Under the pieces are notes generated by a model. It did not search any database, was not told where the DNA came from, and saw only the letters and a list, made by a program, of their open reading frames with translations. Below, piece after piece: positions 13,401-24,437 of a DNA stretch of 64,000 nucleotides (position 1 is its first letter; the number at the start of each line of letters is the position of its first letter). Where the stretch lies: positions 40,889,947-40,953,946 of the forward strand of contig NC_068365.1 in NCBI RefSeq assembly GCF_020536995.1, written 5' to 3'. The position numbers were made by a program, and so were the translations under genes. The stretch is from Dreissena polymorpha (Eukaryota > Mollusca > Bivalvia > Myida > Dreissenidae).

Positions 13401-14337
13401 GAGTAGTCACTAGATACTGTGTAGTCACTGGACACTGAGTAGTCACTGTATACTAAGTAGTCACTGGATATTGAGTAGTCTCTGGAAACCGAGTAGTCAC
13501 TAGATACTGAGTAGTCACTAGATACTTAGTAGTCACTGGATACTAACCAGTCACTGGATACTGAGTAGTCACTAGATACTGGCCAGTCACTGGATACTGA
13601 GTAGTCACTAGATATTGAGTAGTCACTGGATACTGACCAGTCACTGGATACTGAGTAGTCACTAGATATTTAGTAGTCACTGGATACTGAGTAGTCACTG
13701 GATACTGAGTAGTCACTGGATACTGAGTAGTCACTAGATACTGAGTAGTCACTGGATACTGAGTAGTCACTAGATACTGAGTAGTCACTGGATACTGAGA
13801 AGTCAATGGACACTGAGTAGTCACTGCAGACTGAGTAGTCACTTGATACTGAGTAGTCACTAGATACTGAGTAGTCACTAGATACTGAGTAGTCACTGGA
13901 CACTAAGAAGTCACTAGACACTCAGTAGTCACTGGACACTGAAAAGCCACTGGACATTGAATAGTCACTGGACACTGAGTAGTCACTGGATACTGAGTAG
14001 TCACTGGAGACTGAGTAGTCACTGGACACTGAATAGTCACTGGACACTGAATAGTCACTGGACACTGAAAAGTCATTGGACACTGAATAGTCACTGGACA
14101 CTGAATAGTCACTGGACACTGAGTAGTCACTTGACACTGAAAAGTCACTGGACACTAAGTAGTCACTGGACACTGATTAGTCACTGGACACTGAACAGTC
14201 ACTGGACACTGAATAGTCACTGGACACTGAATTGTCACTGGACACTGGGTAGTCACTGGATACTGAGTAATCACTGGACACTGAGTAGTCACCGGAAACT
14301 GAGTACTCACTAGATACAAAGTAGTCACTGGACACTA
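7404..14337. repeat. 18-bp minisatellite array, about 6.9 kb
   Basis: The unit is CTGAGTAGTCACTGGATA, with common variants GGACAC for GGATAC and AGATAC for GGATAC. By length there are roughly 385 units, with few phase breaks. Because 18 is a multiple of three, two minus-strand frames stay open for hundreds of codons (YSVSSD and YPVTTQ six-residue repeats) and one plus frame does too (LSSHWI). No splice site, promoter or unique coding flank supports a protein, so I treat those frames as by-products. The array contains longer duplicated blocks of about 1.26, 1.4 and 1.6 kb spacing. Confidence 0.97.
9207..10685. repeat. Higher-order duplication inside the 18-bp array
   Basis: An irregular block containing ACTGTACCAGTCACTAGA, ATACTCCCCAGTCTGG and AAATAGGTACTGGACACTG occurs at about 9207-9430 and again at about 10463-10690. 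Markers sit exactly 1258 bp apart. As the block carries non-canonical units, the two copies must come from one duplication event. Another marker, ACTGTGAAGTCACTGGATAC, occurs near 8561, 9963 and 11563. Confidence 0.85.
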
Positions 14338-15781
14338 AAATGCTTTTTTGGAGAAGATGAAAATATAAAAACATTATATTAAAAATTGCATATCATACGG
14401 TATTACGAATATAGCACAATACTTATATTGTTACCAAATACTTATATTTGTTTTGGGTAACATTTGTTGTTTAGCTCAACATACAAATTAACGCAGAATG
14501 CGTGTTTTTTTTCTATGTATCAATTTGATCAACATGTCACACAATTTACAAACATCAAGCTATTTTCAGCTATTCAACAACACAACAAACATGTTTCATG
14601 TTGCATTCAATAAATGTTTAATCTAAACAACCTTAAGTTTAAGGAAATCTTGTCTTAAAACATTTCCTGAACTTTAAGAGTGGGAGATTTACAGACACTG
14701 GACCCAGTGAAGACACTGTATTGACCATGTTGACAGCTAATGTGGAATAGTCAACGTGAAAGGTCAAACACACTGTTACAAAACTAATACAATGTCAAAC
14801 TTGATTATCAACAATACGTCAATTCTTTTCACGCTTAAAATAAGCACATATAGTGTTTAAAGTATTTATTTCACACAATCCTTTTAGACTTTCACTTATG
14901 GCTGAGTATAGTGTGAACAAATTTGAAATTGTGTATGTATTTACTTGTTATGTCGAGTTGAGTTGTAAACACAATTATTAACCTACGAAGCAGACATCTT
15001 TTTTTAAGCAAACACTATTGCTATCTAGTCTTACCATAAGAGACAATTGCAATTTGTGTCAATTGTTAGCATTTAACAACACTCTTCATTAAATTGTAAT
15101 TGACTGATTTCAAATTACAAGGTACTTATTTTTCTTTAGATAATGTATAACAAAATTAAACAAATGTTTAGTCGTTGTTCTCTGAAAATAGAAATATTTC
15201 AACGTTCAATTATTTCCTGAAATCTTAATCTTTATTTACTGATATGACATGATGTTTATATTGTACTCTCTAAATATAATTAATAAATCTTAATAAATAT
15301 GAATGTTCTTAATGTTTTATTCCTTGAATACACATGCAATTGCAATTGTTATAAAAAAAAACAACACGTAAATAATATTATCATTAATATGTTGCTAAAA
15401 TTACTAAACAAAATGCACAGGTAAATAACAGTTTAAACATAAATAACAGTTTGAAGGGTAACTAAAGACTTGATTATTTAACAAAGCATCATATCAAGAA
15501 TGTCTTTCAGTCCATGAATTATAACATTTAGCAAATATATGTCATTGTATATTACCAAGCTTCTAGTATGACAATAATATCCATGTTTATATACTCTACA
15601 CTCTCTATTATTAGGTAAAAATACATTTAACAGCCTACTTGTTAAAGTCACTCAGTACTCCAATACCCATTTGAGCCGATGGTCATTTTGCACAAAAAAA
15701 ATTGAAAAGGTGTTAATAGGGAAAAGTACCTTCAGTATATGATCTTTGTTGAAGCTTGAATAAATATGAAGAATATAGAGG
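14338..15781. other. AT-rich region without a supported gene
   Basis: Low-complexity AT-rich DNA follows the minisatellite. I find no exon with good splice sites, no RNA gene and no recognisable transposon. Confidence 0.5.
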
Positions 15782-15920
15782 ATACTATGATAGTGTGATT
15801 GTGTACTTAAATTTATCCCACGAGTGAAGAAAGGTTTACAAGGCGATGCTTGTCGAGCCTTGTAAGCCTTTCTGAGACGAGTGGGATAAATTTAAGTACA
15901 CAATCACACTTACATAGTAT
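15782..15920. repeat. Hairpin-forming inverted repeat (MITE-like)
   Basis: The left arm ATACTATGATAGTGTGATTG matches the reverse complement of the right end with two differences, and the match continues through TTTAAATTTATCCCAC-like sequence toward a short centre near 15850. The motif GTGGGATAAA recurs nearby at 16262-16287. No target duplication was identified. Confidence 0.75.
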
Positions 15921-16558
15921 TCTATTTATCCTACAAAAAAAAAAAAAAAAATGTAACCTGTTTTTTCTGTTCATCATACCTCTACGTCCCCGATTTTAAA
16001 AAAATAATGAAAAAATCGCTGCAGTTTTACCGGGAAAGAATACGACTGTTGTCGTTTGACGTGTTAATAATGACGTCATGAGCACGCGCGCTTAATATTT
16101 GTAAAAAAGTTTTTTGCTGTTTGTGTTGCATTTTGTGTTTAAAATATATTACATCTTGGTATCAAATTGTTTGTTTTGTTGAATCTGATTCGATTTTACT
16201 AAAAATGAATACTTTATAGTTGATTCCGAGTAATATGACCTTCCTCCACACATGACTAGGTGTGGGATAAACATAGGTGTGGGATAAACCTTATCTTTTC
16301 TGTATGTGTCATATTATGTTCTATGAATTCATTTAGCTATAGGATAAATTTAATTACACTTTCTTTCGCAAACTTATAACCCGGTATTGGGTGTTTACTT
16401 GAACCAAAGCACGAGGGAGCAAAAACTGATATGTGGGTGTGAAGCCTAGCTCTGCCTATTTGGAGAATATATAATATTACGGAAATATATCATTTTAAAT
16501 TTTTATAAATATCACTTTACGACATTTTCAACTAAACAGTTTGATCAGCTGCTGCTTC
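15921..16558. other. AT-rich region, no gene seen
   Basis: It contains a poly(A) run near 15935-15951 and two GTGTGGGATAAAC words related to the preceding hairpin. Nothing else is supported. Confidence 0.45.
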
Positions 16559-17880
16559 TTATTGACTGCTGCTCCCTGTATTGGTGCGTTGTTTGTAACC
16601 ATTCTCGACTTCAACCTCTATCAGTTGAATGCTTAATTCCAAGCACAGTTTGTGCAGGCGCATGCCAATATTTGCTGTTTCACAGCACTTATTTGGCTTG
16701 AAAGGCAGGCATCCGCCAGTGCGATGCAGCCATCTAAAAAAATATCACAAGTCTTTCTTTAACACAGCACTAGGAGTCTTAAAGATTGCCCTCCTTCTTA
16801 AAAAATCCTCAACCGTTTTTATACATTTTAATCGACAAAATTGTGCTGTTTCCACTGAGGTTTATTTGATGTCAGTATAAAGTTATACTGTATGTTCATT
16901 TATAAAAGTTGTCAATAGCCTATAAAAACACGTTATTTATGTCTGTATTAGCCATTTATGCACAGTGTCATTTAAATACATGGAACAATTACTTTCATAA
17001 AAATAGGACAAGCATAATGTATATTTAAGAGTTCAAATAAAATGTTCAGATATTGCTGTGAATTGATCTATTTTGTGAATTAATGCAACACAGTTATCTT
17101 TAAGTCACTGCTATTAAACACCAAAGCATCATGTGTCGCACCAGGCCATCTTGACACAACATCAATGAACCATAAAGAAGAGTTCATGTGTAACTTAAGT
17201 CAATTTTTCAAGATATTACTGATAGCTGCATTTGCGTAAGAATTAAAAACAGAAGCTTGATTACACAGTGCTCATGGTGTCAATTTGTGGTAGTTAATGT
17301 TATTTGTGCATGTACATACAATAATCATTACTTGATGTCAAAGATGATAAGCATTACGATGAGTTCAATCTGTTATGGTATTTCTCAGCTTTATTATCAA
17401 ATTGAATTTTAAGGTTATGAATCATAGCACTGCATTTACATTCATCTCATGTTGGCATCAACTATAGACGCTCATTAATGGTAATAAACACTTCCCTGCA
17501 CACATACACACATGTATGCTTCTTCACATTCAGCTGATTTTATATTAACCCATTAATGCTTAGTGGACTCTCCCATCGTTCAAAATTCGATCAATTTATT
17601 TCCAAAATTAGGGATGTCTAGTATATTTATTTCTATATTTAGAATATTTCTTACAGAGATTCCTTTAAGCAAACAGCGCAGACCCTGATGAGACGCCGCA
17701 TCATGCGGCGTCTCATCTGGGTCTACGCTGTTTGCCTAGGCCTTTTTTTCTAGACGCTAGGCATAAATGGGTTAAGAATAACCGTCCCGTCCACTGCTCC
17801 AACTACATTTGGCAGGCAACATTTCCAGTAAAATTCCTGCTTCAAAAGCAGAAAAGCTGGTTCTTGTGGAAATCTGAAAA
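16559..17880 (-). pseudogene. Decayed PIF/Harbinger-type transposase
   Basis: Read on the minus strand, 17880-17790 gives KQEFYWKCCLPNVVGAVDGT, which matches the (F)PNVVGAIDGT block around the first catalytic Asp of Harbinger transposases. Further on, in broken frames between 17540 and 17400, the words FITIN and SIVDANMR resemble the following conserved block (SINVQ...DANMRF). At 16735-16559 the frame RWLHRTGGCLPFKPNKCC, then RLHKLC, resembles the C-terminal region that ends in a LHN-type motif. Stops and frame changes lie between the pieces, and a TTAA-type MITE sits in the middle. No terminal repeats were found. This is a dead copy. Confidence 0.5.
17545..17775 (+). mobile_element. Palindromic TTAA MITE, family B copy 1 (piggyBac-like)
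   Basis: TTAA flanks both ends (17545-17548 and 17772-17775). The ends are CCCATTAATGCTTAG and, inverted, CTAGGCATAAATGGG. The centre is a near-perfect palindrome around GCCGCATCATGCGGC. TTAA duplication with CCC...GGG ends is the signature of piggyBac elements. The element carries no coding capacity and interrupts the Harbinger remnant. Confidence 0.85.
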
Positions 17881-18303
17881 TATCAATACATTTTTATTCA
17901 ACGGAGTATAACAAATGGAAATAAATATAATGTAGTTGACATTAACACAATTGTGTTGATACAACAAAAGAGTATTCTAAATATAAAAGCTCTAACATGG
18001 AAGTCTATTCAAAATATTGTGGTATTAGCCTAGGTAAGGGTCTAAATGAGGCTCGATTGGTCATTGTGAGCTCGGGTATTACTTACCTGTACCCCGGGTA
18101 CGGAAAATATACTGAAACGTACCCGGGAATTATAACGCTTAATTGGTCGTTGTCGGCTAATTGTTTCAAATTAATAATGTTTGTAGTTATGTCAATATTA
18201 TGTAGAAGGGCATCCATGTTATCAAAACTCCTACTCAAAAACGCATGTTGAGGCAGATTTTGTTCAAAGATATTTTTGGTATTCCGTAGCCTGTTTTACA
18301 ACA
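17881..18303. other. No gene seen; small palindromic patch
   Basis: Around 18085-18130, GTACCCCGGGTAC and ACGTACCCGGGAATT form overlapping palindromes, possibly a decayed MITE. No exon is supported. Confidence 0.35.
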
Positions 18304-18500
18304 GCAGTCCGCACAGGCTAATCAGGGACGACACTTTCCGCCTAAACTGGATTTTCACTAAGCAGAGGCATCATTTAAACGAAAAATTCCATAATAGCGG
18401 AAATTTTCGACCCTGATTAGCCTGTGCGGACTGCACAGGCTATTATGGGATGACAATTTACGCACATGCATTATGCCCAGTTTTATCAGAACACGACACA
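18304..18500 (+). mobile_element. Palindromic MITE, family A copy 1 (left end missing)
   Basis: The core carries GCAGTCCGCACAGGCTAAT and, inverted, GATTAGCCTGTGCGGACTGC. The right end is CGCACATGCATTATGCCCAG followed by a TTATCAGAACACGACAC end. The left terminal part seen in other copies is absent. Confidence 0.85.
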
Positions 18501-19194
18501 AGAGTTCTCATTCATTGCGGCTCATTGTGGGTCGATAGGGGCCTACATGTTCGCAGATGACGCCACATAGATCCTTGTCGCGACATCGCAACAACGTTAT
18601 GAATTTGTGAAACTGAGGGTGGTTAATTTAGTAAAGTAATAGATTACTCATTAAAACTAACCGCTATGATTTATTCAGATATTCGTCTTAACTATCATCG
18701 ACACCTAACGGTTTTGTCCGATCATTAGGGCAAACTAGATTTTTAATGGAAGATTTGTGTCAAACACATTTTGTGTCCGCACGGTATACTTGCATTTTTT
18801 GTGTGTAAAATATGAAGTCTCATTGTTTTTTGCGTTGCATTGATGCAATTCCGAAAACTAATCTATTAATTAATATACAAATCATTTTGTCAACGATAAT
18901 ACGCATTTAAATAAAACTGAATAAACATTTAACAATACATGTATCTCAAACTATAAATTTTCCAAATAATGAAACATTTGACAGTTGCGACCATGCTAAA
19001 ATATTGTTTTAAAAATGTCACAAAAAGTAGATTCTTTTAAAATAAATCATTGTGATGTTTTTTGTGCAATATTGTATACTTAAATGTTTTAATTGTATCA
19101 TTCTTCTAGTTGTCCTTCAAATGAACTTATCTTATTTATTAATTTTTATATTTTGGCAATATCTCTGATCCAGCACTTCTATCTGTTTAATTGA
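18501..19194. other. AT-rich region without a supported gene
   Basis: Nothing recognisable before the LINE at 19195. Confidence 0.45.
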
Positions 19195-21358
19195 CTAATC
19201 CCCGATAGAATGAAAGAAGGCGAAATTATTACTTTGCATAAAGGTGGACGAAATAGGCGAGATGAACCGAGCAACTATCGGGCCATAACATTATCTTCGA
19301 CCTTGCTAAAAGTGTACGAGATGGTCTTGCTTGACCGGTGTAAAGGCAATATAATGACCTCCATAAGAAGGTTACAAGGAGGGTTCCAAGACGGACTTGG
19401 ATGCATCATGCCAAGTTTGTCTCTACAGGAATGCCTAAACTACTCTAGGGAGCACTCATCACCTGTGTACATGTGTTTTTTGGATGCACGCCAAGCGTTT
19501 GACAGGGTGTGGCATGATGGCTTATTTTACAAGTTGTCCTCTCTCACTTCCGGTGATGACGCCCATATGCCAGCCATCGACGCTAACTCGTTAGTGGCTT
19601 TTCGTGATATGTATAAGAATGTTACAAGCCGCGTGCGTTACCAGGGACTGCTATCAGGGCCACTTCCGGTACGCCAGGTAACCCTCCAGGGCGGAAAGAG
19701 CTCGCCGTTATTCTACCAAGTATTTATCAACGATCTCATTTCAGAGCTGGAAGAAAGTGGGAATGGAGTGTGCCTATATGACATAAACATGTTCGCACCA
19801 ATTGTTGCCGATGATATGGTTTTGGTGTCATACTCACGAGCTGGACTTGACAATATGCTCCGAATTTGCACCAGTTACGCCAATAAGTGGCGATTTTTAT
19901 ATAATACAAACAAATGTTCGGTTGTGCTATATAACAATAAGAATTTGATCGCTCAAAAGGAATTTTACCTCGGAACAGAAACTATTCCTCTAAATGACAG
20001 TTACATTCATCATGGCATTGCATGTAACTCATGCTTGTCAACAGGCAACTGCATTCAAGAAGCATGTTTGAAGCTATGAGGGACGTATATAAGCGTATGC
20101 GCTAAAGGTAAGGGACCTGATAGACTAAGCCCTAACACTATGAGTACGATATTCAATTCAACAGTGTTACCTAAGGCTATCTACGGCAGTGAGCTTTGGA
20201 ATAACAACTCATCAAGTGACCTATTGAAATTGCAAATTACGCAAAACATCTGTTTAAAACACATGCAAGGACACCAGAAATGCATTTCTACGGATTTCTG
20301 TCTAATAACAATAAATGCTATACCAATAGTTTACATACTCGAATGTCAAAAACTCAAATTACTAGGACAAATTTGCAGATTAAATCCACAGTATCTTGCA
20401 AAAGATCTATTCAACAACAGACTTATACGATTCCTTGATATAGACCGTCAATGTTTCGGCTTTATTCCTGATGTGTACAAAATATTACAAAAATACAATC
20501 TTACCAACTATCTACATTCATATGTTAAACACGGAACATTTCCTTCCAAAGGACAGTGGAAGCAAATCATCGTAAAACGTTTAAAACCTAGAGACCCATG
20601 GGTCGTAACGGCGCATGTTATAGAAACTAACGATTACTCTCCTTTATGGTTAATCGCAAAGGACAATAAGAAACTCTAAGCTTTGTCCAAAACCCTAATG
20701 AATGGCATCGGCTTATTAATTTTTAAATCAGTTCATGCAGATCTGCAAACTTTGTAACCTCAGAACGGGAAGCCTGATTATCCACAAGTTGTGTTATTGT
20801 ACTGCTATTGAAGCCGAACGTGAGATATGGTGGACACTTATACTTGAGAGTTGTGGGATTGAAGACTTTAAACGCTTCATCCAGATCAGTGCCTTTGAGC
20901 AATGTGTTAACATATTAAAGTTGGGCTCTGAAACATCTCAGAAGCATTTTTTGCACCTTGGTATTGCCATCTCAATTTGCAAATTGCTACATTGATACAG
21001 CGATGATGCTGCCAATTATTAGAAACATGTCCATATGCTTTATGTTATAAAAGTGCGCATTGGCGCTTAATCGTGCGGCATTCTGCTAGGTATGTCTATA
21101 TCATTAGTGTATATTAAAATTGCTATGTTTAAATGCTGTTCTCATCTGTTTTCTTTTGTTATGTGTATATGTGTGTACGTATGGTGTGTGTGCGCGCATG
21201 CGTGCGCGCTAGTTATTTACTTATCTTTGTAAATAATCTATTATTGCTTCATTTTGATCTCTTGTATGTGTATATACTCAATTGTATTTAATTGTTCATA
21301 ATCTGTATTATATGTTATGCTCTCCATGAATGGAGGAAAATAAAAGTCTATCTATACA
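19195..21358 (+). mobile_element. 5'-truncated non-LTR retrotransposon (LINE)
   Basis: The reading frame from 19210 to 20079 has reverse transcriptase motifs in order: NYRAITLSSTLLKVYE, GGFQDGLGC, FLDARQAFDRVWHDG and the catalytic box VADDMVLVS, a form of (Y/F)xDD with both Asp kept. The C-terminal part continues in other frames at 20140-20679 (LPKAIYGSELW) and 20735-20995, which has a Cys-His cluster CKLCNLRTGSLIIHKLCYC. A long AT-rich 3' region ends at AAATAAAAGTCTATCTATAC. The upstream endonuclease is missing and there are at least two frame breaks, so it is inactive. The clade is not certain. The weak match at the TLQGGKSSPLFY box shows decay. Confidence 0.9.
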
Positions 21359-21387
21359 AATGTCCATATTATTATTCGTACCAATTA

Positions 21388-21482
21388 CACGGCCGGTAAT
21401 CACGGGCGCCACCTTTTTTTGTTTTTGCTCATGTATTAATGCATCGCAAAAAAGAGGTGGCGCCCGTGATTACCGACCGTGA
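21388..21482. repeat. Short hairpin MITE with near-perfect arms
   Basis: The left arm CGGTAATCACGGGCGCCACC and the right arm GGTGGCGCCCGTGATTACCG are exact inverted copies, extended on both sides, with a centre of about 28 bp. It directly follows the LINE tail. No coding capacity. Confidence 0.8.
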
Positions 21483-21802
21483 ATAAAGGTCCTCTGCTGT
21501 CTGTTTCGGTAACGCTTAGGTTCATCGTTTTATATTATGGATGTTGTTAGTGTAATTGTTATGAAAAGTAATTCACGAATGAACGACTAACGTCAGAGCA
21601 TGATTCCCAGTCACAGCTGCGGTCTTCTTGATACTCAAACGTGCGATTGACCCGCGGTGATTGCAGGTTGTTAGCCAGTGAGCCACATGAGGCTTACAAA
21701 GTACACAAGAAGGATACTTTTGTTTCAGGTTGATCGAATGTACTGGACCACGAATTTTACAAGCCTCTGGAAGGATTAACTTAAGTTTCATGATCATCTT
21801 GA

Positions 21803-22060
<258 letters not shown>

Positions 22061-22637
22061 ACTCAAACTGCATAGGAAATGCATGTCTGGACCCGGCCCT
22101 AAGATATGTCTCTACAGTTAGTGCGCAAACCGTCTTGGCTGATGCAGTCAACACGTCATTTTCATTTTTCATAAATCTTAGAAATCATTCAACTGCAAAG
22201 TCAACAAAATATCCATTGACGATTCCAATTTGCTCAGCTGTGTTATTAATCAACTTGCTTTGTGACTGACTGCAAAGACGTACGTACGAAAGTAATGACA
22301 GACAAACGTATTAACCATGCATTTCTTTCGACAAACATAGCCAGTGGTTTAATGGTCAACGCATTATATGAATAATACTTTACAAATCGTCATGTCGCAT
22401 TTGATTAACTTCATGTTGCGTCATGCATTGCAACATGCTTAGTGCTAATTGCTTTCGTCTTGTTGAATGTGCTAATGTAATTACTAGTGCATATAATGGT
22501 GTTAAGTTGTAATGTACAAACTATAAAGCGATAAAAACTTCAATAAACATGATACGAAATGGATGCGTTTTCATTTATTACGCACGAGAACGTGTTATTT
22601 ACATTAGCAAGTAATGACAGATGCAAGGAAGCTACGA
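22061..22637. other. No gene seen
   Basis: Mixed-composition DNA between the microsatellite and the MITE cluster. I see no splice-bounded exon. Confidence 0.4.
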
Positions 22638-22646
22638 GTATGTGCC

Positions 22647-22902
22647 GTGTTCTGAGAAAACTGGGCATAATGCTTGTGCGTAAATTGTCATCCCAGATTA
22701 GCCTGTGCAGTCCGCACAGGCTAATCAGGGACGACATTTTTCGCTTTTATGGAATTTTTCGTTTTAATGATGTCTCTTCTTAGCGAAAATCCAGTTTAGG
22801 CGGAAAGTATCGTCCCGGATTAGCCTGTGCGGACTGCACAGGCTAATCTGGAATGACACTTTACGCACATGCATTTTGTCCAGTTTTTCCAGAACGCGAC
22901 AC
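22647..22902 (+). mobile_element. Palindromic MITE, family A copy 2 with 9-bp target duplication
   Basis: GTATGTGCC stands at 22638-22646 and again at 22903-22911, directly against the element ends, so it is a clean 9-bp duplication. The ends are GTGTTCTGAGAAAACTGGGC and, inverted, GTGTCGCGTTCTGG. The body is two inverted-repeat halves around TTTTATGGAATTTTTCG. Long terminal inverted repeats with a 9-bp duplication would fit Mutator-like elements, but the family is not proven. Confidence 0.88.
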
Positions 22903-23206
22903 GTATGTGCCACCAAGCGATGCAAAGCAGAACAACGACGCACTGAAGTTGCAGATGTTGGTAACGAATAGCAGTATGCAAAAAGCATGTGTTATATACC
23001 AACATTATAATGTAATATGTCAGCATATAGTTGTCCATAAGCAATATACAGTTGTCATTTAGCAACATTCAAGTGTCATTTAGCAATAAGAATGGACTGG
23101 CGGACATTCCCTTCCATACATTAATGGCGTCCCGCTTATGACACAGCTTCTTTCGTGAATTACATGTAGATGTGTATGAAAATTATTTAAGTGGATTCTA
23201 CATTTT

Positions 23207-23288
23207 TATCATGGGATCGCAGATATTGCCACATACTGTATGTTGTTTATCATGGGATCGCAGATATTGCCACATACTGTATGTTGTT
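23207..23288. repeat. Exact 41-bp tandem duplication
   Basis: A block starting TATCATGGGATCGCAGATAT and ending in TATGTTGTT occurs twice in direct succession without differences, so it is very recent. Confidence 0.85.
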
Positions 23289-23553
23289 TAATTATTTACT
23301 TGCCAACTCGCATAAAACATGGTTGAATAGCAAACAGACTGACACAAAAATTATGTTGGATAATTCATTAGATGTCAACTTGCATAGTAAATGGATAATA
23401 TAACTGACTCAATAGATAATCATTAAAATGGGGCTTTATTTCCAAAGTCGGTGAATATGAAAGTAAAAAATCGAAATTTTGTCATCATACATGTATAAAA
23501 TGAAAGCAAATCAGTGACTGACATACTAAAACCAGTAGACGTTATTGAGCCAA

Positions 23554-23812
23554 GTTCTGAGAAAACTGGGCATAATGCATGTGCGAAAAATGTCGTCCCA
23601 GATTAGCCTGTGCAGTTCGCACAGGCTTATCAGGGACGACACTTTCCGCCAAAACTGGATTTTCGCTTATAAGAGACATCATTCAAACGAAAATGTTCCA
23701 TAAAAGCGGAAATTGTCGTCCCTGATTAGCCGGTGCGGACTGCACAGGCTAATCTGGGATTACAATTTACGCACAAACATTTTGCCCAGTTTTCTCAGAA
23801 CACGACACAATT
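23554..23812 (+). mobile_element. Palindromic MITE, family A copy 3
   Basis: The left end GTTCTGAGAAAACTGGGC is matched by GCCCAGTTTTCTCAGAAC on the right. Both inner halves with the GCCTGTGC core are intact. No clear target duplication was found. Confidence 0.85.
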
Positions 23813-23888
23813 GAAAAAGTACCACATACAGGCTCTGCAGCTTCTGTTTCACGCGGATTTGTATTCTTATTTGATCAATTGAGCCTCG

Positions 23889-24104
23889 TTCAAAGAAAAC
23901 TGGACTTAATGCATGTGCGTAAAGTGTCATCCCAGATTAGCCTCCGCTTTTTGGAATTTTTAGTTTAAAGGAAGTCTCTTCTAAACGAAAAACAGACTAG
24001 GTGGAAATTGTCATCCCTTATTAGCCTGTGCGGACTGCACATGCTAATCTGGGATGACACTTCACACACATGCATTGAGCCCAGTTTTACCAGAACGAGA
24101 CTCA
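23889..24104 (+). mobile_element. Palindromic MITE, family A copy 4 (internal deletion)
   Basis: The ends are GCCTCGTTCAAAGAAAACTG and, inverted, AGTCTCGTTCTGG. Part of the left core is missing after CAGATTAGCCT. CAATTG lies next to both ends and may be the remnant of a target duplication with mismatches. Confidence 0.75.
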
Positions 24105-24247
24105 ATTGTACTCGATAAACAATACACAAAGTTCGTAATTTTGTGCAATGTAAACAGTGAATGACAACATATAAATGCACTGCATTCTGGATCAAGGTAA
24201 AATTGATATGTCACATTCGTGAAACAATAAACTACATTAGTTTACAT

Positions 24248-24382
24248 TTAAAAGCTGATTAAAAGCACTCCGCACGCGTTTGGTAATGGATTGTTGCATA
24301 TTCGGTATGTGAATCGGATGTTGTCGTAGCACGGCGTCGTCTTCCATGCGGACCAGCCCCCATTCACTGGTGTACACGGGTT
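24248..24382 (-). other. In-frame TSP1-like extension beyond the peroxidase stop
   Basis: Directly after the TGA at 24385-24383 the same frame stays open for 44 codons to TAA at 24250-24248. It reads NPC-TPV-NGGWSAW, then TTPCYDNIRFTYRICNNPLP and NACG. The GGWSAW, spaced Cys, R-x-C-NNP-x-P pattern is the hallmark of thrombospondin type 1 modules, although the last part is truncated. Either the TGA is a recent nonsense change, or it is read through, or this is the decayed end of a once longer protein. Confidence 0.6.
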
Positions 24383-24437
24383 TCACCACCCGCTCAGGTC
24401 GAAGTTTTGAATATCCGTGCAGTTTACCAGTTTGTTA
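24383..24437 (-). CDS. Peroxidase exon n: C-terminus and stop
   Basis: Acceptor AACTGTTTTCAG at 24438-24439. It encodes [17 protein letters not shown] and TGA at 24385-24383. This matches the usual C-terminal block of the family (x-C-x-x-I-x-x-x-DLS-x-W). The frame beyond the stop is described separately. Confidence 0.92.

Noticed and set aside
7404-14337. Regular short repeats resembling a CRISPR array
   Set aside because: The units are contiguous 18-mers without spacers, in an intron-containing eukaryotic genome.
7404-14337. TGAGTAGTCA in each 18-bp unit as an AP-1/CREB-like site
   Set aside because: The half-sites are spaced by four bases, unlike TGAGTCA or TGACGTCA. No evidence of binding.
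7320-14374. Many long minus- and plus-strand frames reading YSVSSD, YPVTTQ or LSSHWI
   Set aside because: They follow from an 18-bp unit whose frames contain no stop. There is no exon flank, promoter or unique coding sequence.
16629-16880. Plus-strand 83-codon frame
   Set aside because: It is antisense to the Harbinger-like remnant and has no coding signal of its own.
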